Position numbers and translations under genes: made by a program
Part shown: piece by piece, positions 32,722 to 36,725 of the stretch
Layout: the number at the start of each line of letters is the position of its first letter
How positions within the stretch are numbered: position 1 is the stretch's first letter
The notes under the pieces: generated by a model
Seen by the model: the letters and a program-made list of their open reading frames with translations, nothing else
Databases searched by the model: none
What the model was told of the DNA's origin: nothing
DNA from: Chryseobacterium sp. Leaf201
GTDB taxonomy: Bacteria > Bacteroidota > Bacteroidia > Flavobacteriales > Weeksellaceae
NCBI RefSeq assembly: GCF_001421435.1
Contig: NZ_LMKA01000076.1
Span: 439-37,163, forward strand
DNA length: 36,725 nucleotides
Direction: 5' to 3'

Positions 32722-33285
32722 GTGGAGAAATTTGTAACATTTATTAAAAAAATGATCGGCATCGATGAAACCGAGCTGAATATGGTGCTTTCAAAATGCA
32801 GAAAAAAAACGGTACCGAAAGGAAAACTGGTCCTGAAAAAAGGCCAGATTGCCGGTCAGTATTTTTTTATTCTCTCGGGAGGCCTACGGTTTTTTTATGA
32901 AGGACAGACCGCGGAAAATACAACCTGGGTGGTTTTTGAGAATGAATTCTTCACGGAAATATCCAGCCTGAACCCACAGAAACCCACGCGCTTCAATATC
33001 ATTGCCATAGAAGATACGGAACTTATCGTCATTGATAAGAAAGACATGGATTTCCTGTATGGCTATATCCCGGTATGGCAGGAATTCGGACGGAAAATCT
33101 GGGAAGAAACGTGTGTGAGGATGATTGATCAGATCTTAAAGTTTCAGACCCTCACAGCTGAAGAAAGATATCTGGAATTTGTCAGCACGCCTGAGATCCT
33201 TCAGAAAATTCCGGTAAAGCAGCTGGCAAGCGTGCTGGGCATTACCCCCAATGCACTGAGCAGGATCAGAAAAAATATCCGGTAA
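32722..33285 (+). CDS. Crp/Fnr-family transcriptional regulator
   Basis: The start is GTG at 32722 (187 aa); no upstream ATG exists before the in-frame TAA at 32677, and the next in-frame ATG (32752) would cut into the conserved N-terminal helix. A beta-roll sensor (about 25-115) includes KGKLVLKKGQIAGQYFFILSGGLRFFYEG, again without the CRP cAMP signature. The C-terminal HTH is PVKQLASVLGITPNALSRIRKNIR. It is a paralogue of the regulator at 17076-17660. The hydrolase/NmrA operon starts 75 bp downstream and is the natural target. Confidence 0.87.
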   Translation: MEKFVTFIKKMIGIDETELNMVLSKCRKKTVPKGKLVLKKGQIAGQYFFILSGGLRFFYEGQTAENTTWVVFENEFFTEISSLNPQKPTRFNIIAIEDTELIVIDKKDMDFLYGYIPVWQEFGRKIWEETCVRMIDQILKFQTLTAEERYLEFVSTPEILQKIPVKQLASVLGITPNALSRIRKNIR

Positions 33286-33295
33286 AATGTATTTT

Positions 33296-33309
33296 CTACC
33301 AGATGGTAG
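33296..33309. promoter_or_regulatory. Palindrome CTACC-N4-GGTAG
   Basis: The perfect 5-4-5 inverted repeat lies 11 bp after the Crp/Fnr stop. It ends just before the presumed -33 TTG (33312-33314) of the next operon. It is followed by TTTT, so it might be a weak terminator, but its place suits a repressor site. Confidence 0.35.
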
Positions 33310-33331
33310 TTTTGCTGCCTTAAAGACCATT

Positions 33332-33339
33332 TAACTTTG
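33332..33339 (+). promoter_or_regulatory. -7 box of the epoxide-hydrolase-like operon
   Basis: TAACTTTG is an exact TAnnTTTG match; a TTG 17 bp upstream (33312-33314) fits the -33 element. It is 20 bp before the ATG at 33360. Confidence 0.6.
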
Positions 33340-33359
33340 CAGTATAAAAATAAAACGGC

Positions 33360-34289
33360 ATGAACGAAAATACAGACGTTACATTACATGATTACTCCGA
33401 TGAGGAACTGATCAAAAAATTTCCGGGATTTGAAAATAAATACATCCGTGTAAACGGTGTAGGGATCCACTATGTTGAAGGCGGCAGCGGCGAACCGCTG
33501 ATATGCCTGCCCGGCTGGCCCCAGACCTGGTATTCTTTACGGCCTGTCGCCATGCAGCTAGCCGAAAAATACCGGGTAATTATAGCAGACCTCAGGGGAA
33601 TGGGGACTTCCGAAAAGCCGGAATCGGGATATGATAAAAAAACAATGGCTGCTGATATTTATGAGCTTGCCATTCAGCTCGGACTGGAAAAAATTAATAT
33701 TATGGGTCATGATATCGGTGGCATGGTGGCGATGAGCTTCGCTTTCAACTATCCTGAAATGACCGGAAAACTTATTGTCCTGGACGGTTCACATCCGGGT
33801 GCAGAGATGCTCCAGATGCCGTTGATTCCCGCACCCGGAACTTTTAACGAGAAGATGGATGCTGAAATGCCTTATGCGTGGTGGATGGGCTTCAATCAGG
33901 TAAAAGGACTGCCCGAACAGCTATTGGAAGGGCGTTTCCACCTGTTGCAGGAATGGCTTTTTAAATATGTGATGATTGACGAAAGCAAAATGACCGGCCT
34001 CGAAAGAGGTGTATATGCAGCCGCTTATAACGACAGGGAAAGCATCAGGGCATCAAATGCATGGTATCAGGCTTTCAATCAGGATATTGAAGATGCAAAA
34101 CATTATCCGAAATTGACAATGCCGATGCTGGGAATCGGCAGTTACATCAGTTACCATTACATGAATATGGGGCTTCCGTATGTTGCTTCCGATGTTCAGG
34201 TGGTCGGGATTACAGACAGCGGACATTATCTGTTTGAAGAACAGCCGCAACAGGTACTGGATATCATATTGCCCTTTTTAGCCTCTTAA
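33360..34289 (+). CDS. Alpha/beta hydrolase with Asp nucleophile, epoxide-hydrolase-like
   Basis: The 309-aa product has the elbow GHDIGG (116-121), so the nucleophile is Asp118, as in epoxide hydrolases and haloalkane dehalogenases. The oxyanion segment is LPGWPQTWYSL (50-60), the ring of residues ADLRGMGTS follows, and the base His289 lies in DSGHYLFEE. A cap region runs from about 150 to 240. The N-terminal LHDYSDEELIKKFPGFENKYIRVNG resembles fluoroacetate-dehalogenase/epoxide-hydrolase relatives. It overlaps no other gene and is followed after 10 bp by an NmrA-like gene, together forming an operon. Confidence 0.87.
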   Translation: MNENTDVTLHDYSDEELIKKFPGFENKYIRVNGVGIHYVEGGSGEPLICLPGWPQTWYSLRPVAMQLAEKYRVIIADLRGMGTSEKPESGYDKKTMAADIYELAIQLGLEKINIMGHDIGGMVAMSFAFNYPEMTGKLIVLDGSHPGAEMLQMPLIPAPGTFNEKMDAEMPYAWWMGFNQVKGLPEQLLEGRFHLLQEWLFKYVMIDESKMTGLERGVYAAAYNDRESIRASNAWYQAFNQDIEDAKHYPKLTMPMLGIGSYISYHYMNMGLPYVASDVQVVGITDSGHYLFEEQPQQVLDIILPFLAS

Positions 34290-34299
34290 AAAAATCAGA

Positions 34300-35196
34300 A
34301 TGAAAAAAACAATTTTAGTTGCCGGTGCAACCGGAAACCTGGGATACAGGATCTGCAGGGAGTTAATACAACGCGGTGCCGAAGTGCGGGCCATTGTGCG
34401 CACTTCCTCTGACCCAGATAAAACAGAAGCCCTTGAAAAAATGGGAGTTGAGATTAAATGCATTGATTTTAACAATCCGGAAGCCATTGCAGAAGCTTGC
34501 AGAGAGGTCAGTTGCGTAGTATCCGTACTGGCAGGCTTAGGGGATGTTATTATCGATCTTCAGAAAAGAATTGCAGATGCCGCAATAGCAGCAGGCGTAC
34601 CCAGATTTATCCCTTCCGATTTCTGTACAGACTATACACTTCTTAAAGAAGGCGAAAACAGGAATTTTGATCTGAGAAGAGTCTTCAGAACGTACATTGA
34701 CAGTCTGCCGATACAGGTTTCTTCCGTTTTCAATGGCTGCTTTGCAGATATTTTAAAATACAATACCCCAATCCTTAATTTAAAGGATAAAAGCATCGGT
34801 TACTGGGGAGAGAGAGCCGATTGGAAACTGGATTTTACAACCATGGATAATACGGCATCTTTCACAGCGGAAGCAGCACTGGATGATCAGGCACCGAGAA
34901 ATCTTCAGATTGCCAGTTTTCAGGTGAGCCCGAATATGCTGTCGGAAGAGGTAAAGGAAGTAAGCGGACAGGAATTTAAAATCCATCAGCTATCAAGCCT
35001 GGAACATTTTGCCGAAGCTATAAAAAAGCAGAGAGCCGAAGATCCGGCCGGTGAAAACGAGCTGTATGCTAAATTCCAGCAGGGACAATATATGTATTCA
35101 ATGTTCACGGCACAGCATCATGAATTGGCCAATGGCCGTTATGAAGGTATTTCATGGACTTCATGTACAGATTATTTAAAGACTTTCCTGCAATAG
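34300..35196 (+). CDS. NmrA/isoflavone-reductase-like oxidoreductase
   Basis: The 298-aa product begins with MKKTILVAGATGNLGYRICREL, a Rossmann strand with GATGNLG (8-14). The RTSSD segment after the second strand suggests NADPH. The block FIPSDFCTDYT corresponds to the FIPSEFG region of isoflavone-reductase-like proteins, and the catalytic Lys of those enzymes is not evident in the expected place. It is 10 bp after the epoxide-hydrolase-like gene. The shared terminator at 35291-35324 follows. Substrate unknown. Confidence 0.82.
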   Translation: MKKTILVAGATGNLGYRICRELIQRGAEVRAIVRTSSDPDKTEALEKMGVEIKCIDFNNPEAIAEACREVSCVVSVLAGLGDVIIDLQKRIADAAIAAGVPRFIPSDFCTDYTLLKEGENRNFDLRRVFRTYIDSLPIQVSSVFNGCFADILKYNTPILNLKDKSIGYWGERADWKLDFTTMDNTASFTAEAALDDQAPRNLQIASFQVSPNMLSEEVKEVSGQEFKIHQLSSLEHFAEAIKKQRAEDPAGENELYAKFQQGQYMYSMFTAQHHELANGRYEGISWTSCTDYLKTFLQ

Positions 35197-35290
35197 GAAT
35201 ATATAATGATCTGGATTTCCTGATTGTTTTTAAACTACACCAGCATGTCCATAAAAGAAGATTTCGGGGATAACCAGATCTTCAGATAAA

Positions 35291-35324
35291 AAAATAAGGT
35301 GCTGCATCTGCAGCACCTTATTTT
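35291..35324. terminator. Bidirectional terminator between convergent genes
   Basis: AAAATAAGGTGCTGC (35291-35305) and GCAGCACCTTATTTT (35310-35324) make a perfect 15-bp stem with a 4-nt loop. The A-rich and T-rich ends serve as U-tracts in both directions, for the NmrA-like gene (stop 35196) and the DUF1989 gene (stop 35352). Confidence 0.85.
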
Positions 35325-35351
35325 ATATTAATCAGCTTAGTATACTGTTAT

Positions 35352-35939
35352 TTAAACATCAGATTCCACCGTGTAACCGATAGGCTTGAAAGAATAGTTA
35401 TTGGACATCTCCGCGGAACATGCGGTCATGCCTACAATCAGGTCCATTTTAGCCTCAATGATAATGTGGTCGCCGGCCCTGCTTTTTGGCGGCAGTACAC
35501 TGATTTTCCCGGTTTCACCGTCTACCGCTACATGCATAAATACATTAAAGCAGATGGGTATTTCATCCGGTGTAATTCCGTACGGCTCCAGTGCTTCACA
35601 GAGGTTTCCGAAACATCCGCGGTGCGGGTTGGTATCGCCATAAATGATCCTGAAGGTATCGGCACTGCAGGGTGTCAGCAAAAAATCATGACGGCCTACG
35701 GTATCTTCTACAATATCAAACATAATATTGCTGCGGTTGGAGTAAAACGGGTTTCCTTTGGTAAGGAAAATGGTTTCCGCATAATCTATGGTTCTGCCTG
35801 AGGATAAATATTCTTTGGTATCATGAAGATTAAAACAGATAAAATCGGAGACCTGCTCTCCCTGGATATCGGTAATCATCAGTCGCTCCCCTTTCTTCAG
35901 GGTAAACGCAGCCCCGCTGCGTGGTGGTATGGTATTCAT
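35352..35939 (-). CDS. DUF1989 (urea carboxylase-associated) family protein
   Basis: The 195-aa product shows the family's order of motifs: IPPRSGAAFTLKKGE at the N-terminus, GRHDFLLTPCS (82-92), HRGCFGNLCEAL (106-117), FNVFMHVAVDGETGK (131-145), SRAGDHIIIEAKMDLIV and a final TACSAEMSNN. H84, C91, H106, C109 and C174 are candidate metal ligands. Relatives are the two subunits of carboxyguanidine deiminase (CgdA/CgdB), which work with guanidine carboxylase; no carboxylase is in view here. It overlaps the YqcI/YcgG gene by 4 bp (ATGA), so translation is coupled. A role in turning over a guanidino or ureido compound made by its partner is inferred. Confidence 0.85.
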   Translation of the reverse strand: MNTIPPRSGAAFTLKKGERLMITDIQGEQVSDFICFNLHDTKEYLSSGRTIDYAETIFLTKGNPFYSNRSNIMFDIVEDTVGRHDFLLTPCSADTFRIIYGDTNPHRGCFGNLCEALEPYGITPDEIPICFNVFMHVAVDGETGKISVLPPKSRAGDHIIIEAKMDLIVGMTACSAEMSNNYSFKPIGYTVESDV

Positions 35940-36625
35940 ATATTTTTAGGTATAAAAGGGCACTTCCAGCTGTTGTCATACTGCATGCCGCTGTACTGGT
36001 ATACTTCCGAGGCAGCACCGAAATCCTGAAGCATCGGGTTAATGGAGCCACTTAAGGCAACATCTTTTTTACGGACTATATTTTTCATTTTATCGTAACG
36101 TTTCAGCTCCCTCAGTTCCTCAAACTGGGCATGGGGATTGAATACGATGGCAGGATATTTAAAACGGCGTGCCGGCCGGCTGCTGTTCGGGTTAAGGCCG
36201 ATGATAAAAAAAGCCTCTTCCTTTAAGCTGAAACTGAAAAGATCAGATTGGGGATCTGCACTTACCCTGCGGTCATAAGGGTAATCTTTAGCATCCAGGT
36301 CAGATAATGCCTGAAGGCGCATCCACATGAACTGCTCAAATAAAGCTTCATTAAGGCCTTCTGCTTCCGGGAAAATAATACATACGGTATGGAAATGATT
36401 GTCTGCGCTGCGGTATCCGTCTACAAATTCGTAAATGAAATCCAGAATCTGCCGGTCGTCTTTCGGGCAGGCAATATGACCTGCTACAAACAGTTTCATC
36501 TGGTCTTTGCTGAGTGCAGCTTTGGCGGCTACACAGGGAAATGATGCGTCATCAACAAATGCTTTAAAAGCATCCTCCGCAATCATTGCCTGATCTGAAT
36601 TCTGTGTTATTGTGATTGGTGTCAT
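35936..36625 (-). CDS. YqcI/YcgG-family haem-enzyme-like protein (GntA/DcsA relatives)
   Basis: The ATG at 36625 is preceded by GAAGAG and gives 229 aa; the longest frame begins with TTG at 36643. Family landmarks are FPCVAAKAAL (29-38), GLNPNSSRPARRF (143-155), VFNPHAQFEELR (161-172), NPMLQDFGAASEVYQYSG (196-213) and WKCPF (220-224). Studied relatives, the arginine hydroxylase DcsA of cycloserine biosynthesis and pre-guanitoxin N-hydroxylase GntA, are haem proteins that N-hydroxylate guanidino groups. The pairing with DUF1989 in one operon suggests hydroxylation followed by hydrolysis. A perfect palindrome lies upstream at 36664-36683. Substrate and product cannot be read from the sequence. 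Confidence 0.85.
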   Translation of the reverse strand: MTPITITQNSDQAMIAEDAFKAFVDDASFPCVAAKAALSKDQMKLFVAGHIACPKDDRQILDFIYEFVDGYRSADNHFHTVCIIFPEAEGLNEALFEQFMWMRLQALSDLDAKDYPYDRRVSADPQSDLFSFSLKEEAFFIIGLNPNSSRPARRFKYPAIVFNPHAQFEELRELKRYDKMKNIVRKKDVALSGSINPMLQDFGAASEVYQYSGMQYDNSWKCPFIPKNI

Positions 36626-36663
36626 ATACTCTTCAATTCGCAAAGTTTATGCCACGGATCATG

Positions 36664-36683
36664 TTGTGGTACACATACCACAA
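36664..36683. promoter_or_regulatory. Perfect 8-4-8 palindrome upstream of the YqcI/YcgG-DUF1989 operon
   Basis: TTGTGGTA and TACCACAA flank CACA. It lies 39 bp upstream of the ATG at 36625. On the minus strand a -7-like TAAACTTTG (36649 to 36641) follows 14 bp downstream, so a regulator bound here would act at the promoter. The arms suggest a dimeric repressor such as a GntR- or LacI-type protein; no such gene is inside the window. Confidence 0.6.
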
Positions 36684-36725
36684 GAAATAAATTTTAATAA
36701 ATAATTGAAAATCAGATATTTATTT

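Noticed and set aside
1..36725. tRNA, rRNA, CRISPR, insertion sequence, prophage or riboswitch
   Set aside because: No clover-leaf sequence, regular spaced repeats, transposase or integrase frame, or known aptamer motif was recognised in any intergenic stretch.

Overview
The window looks like chromosome from a flavobacterium, most probably a Chryseobacterium-type member of the Bacteroidota. The base composition is moderately AT-rich. Many starts are preceded by TAnnTTTG-type -7 boxes, the housekeeping promoter element of this phylum, and Shine-Dalgarno sequences are weak. The protein families also fit: TPR sensor kinases with a HisKA_2 core, short Crp/Fnr regulators, DUF1989 and YqcI/YcgG proteins. 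This is inferred from style; no marker gene is present. I see no rRNA, tRNA, CRISPR array, transposase or phage gene.

Layout. Positions 1-515 hold the 3' end of a secreted-type protein gene with a perfect 101-bp duplication just past its stop codon, then a terminator. A minus-strand gene (566-1996) encodes an exonuclease VII large-subunit-like protein with a long coiled coil and a C-terminal membrane anchor. Next come a GAF/sigma-54 activator (2405-3979), a TMEM175-type channel, and a two-component pair (4870-8494): a TPR histidine kinase and a sigma-54 activating response regulator. Upstream of these on the same strand is a tight seven-gene run (14841 down to 8562): isochorismatase-like hydrolase, outer-membrane porin, secreted M17 N-domain protein, amidohydrolase, DoxX, Dps, DUF1275. 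A haloperoxidase-type hydrolase (14950-15771) follows, with a possible -24/-12 promoter.

Positions 15991-22085 read as an electrophile/quinone-stress block, all on the minus strand: pirin, Crp/Fnr regulator, degenerate receiver, cupin, MhqD-like esterase, two MhqO-like ring-cleaving dioxygenases and a quinone-reductase-type MDR protein. Pirin and the second dioxygenase share a 22-bp operator-like sequence placed exactly 20 bp from their -7 boxes.

From 22311 on, small oxidoreductases and hydrolases alternate with their own regulators: aldo/keto reductase + AraC; an outer-membrane transporter-like protein; AraC; acetyltransferase + lipoprotein cupin + Cys-nucleophile hydrolase; a D-threonine-aldolase-like PLP enzyme; AraC; SDR + NmrA-like; Crp/Fnr; epoxide-hydrolase-like + NmrA-like. 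The window ends with a two-gene operon, YqcI/YcgG haem enzyme family + DUF1989, preceded by a perfect 8-4-8 palindrome. Both families have members that act on guanidino compounds, so this pair is the best candidate for an undescribed pathway. The tail-anchored ExoVII-like protein is the second.
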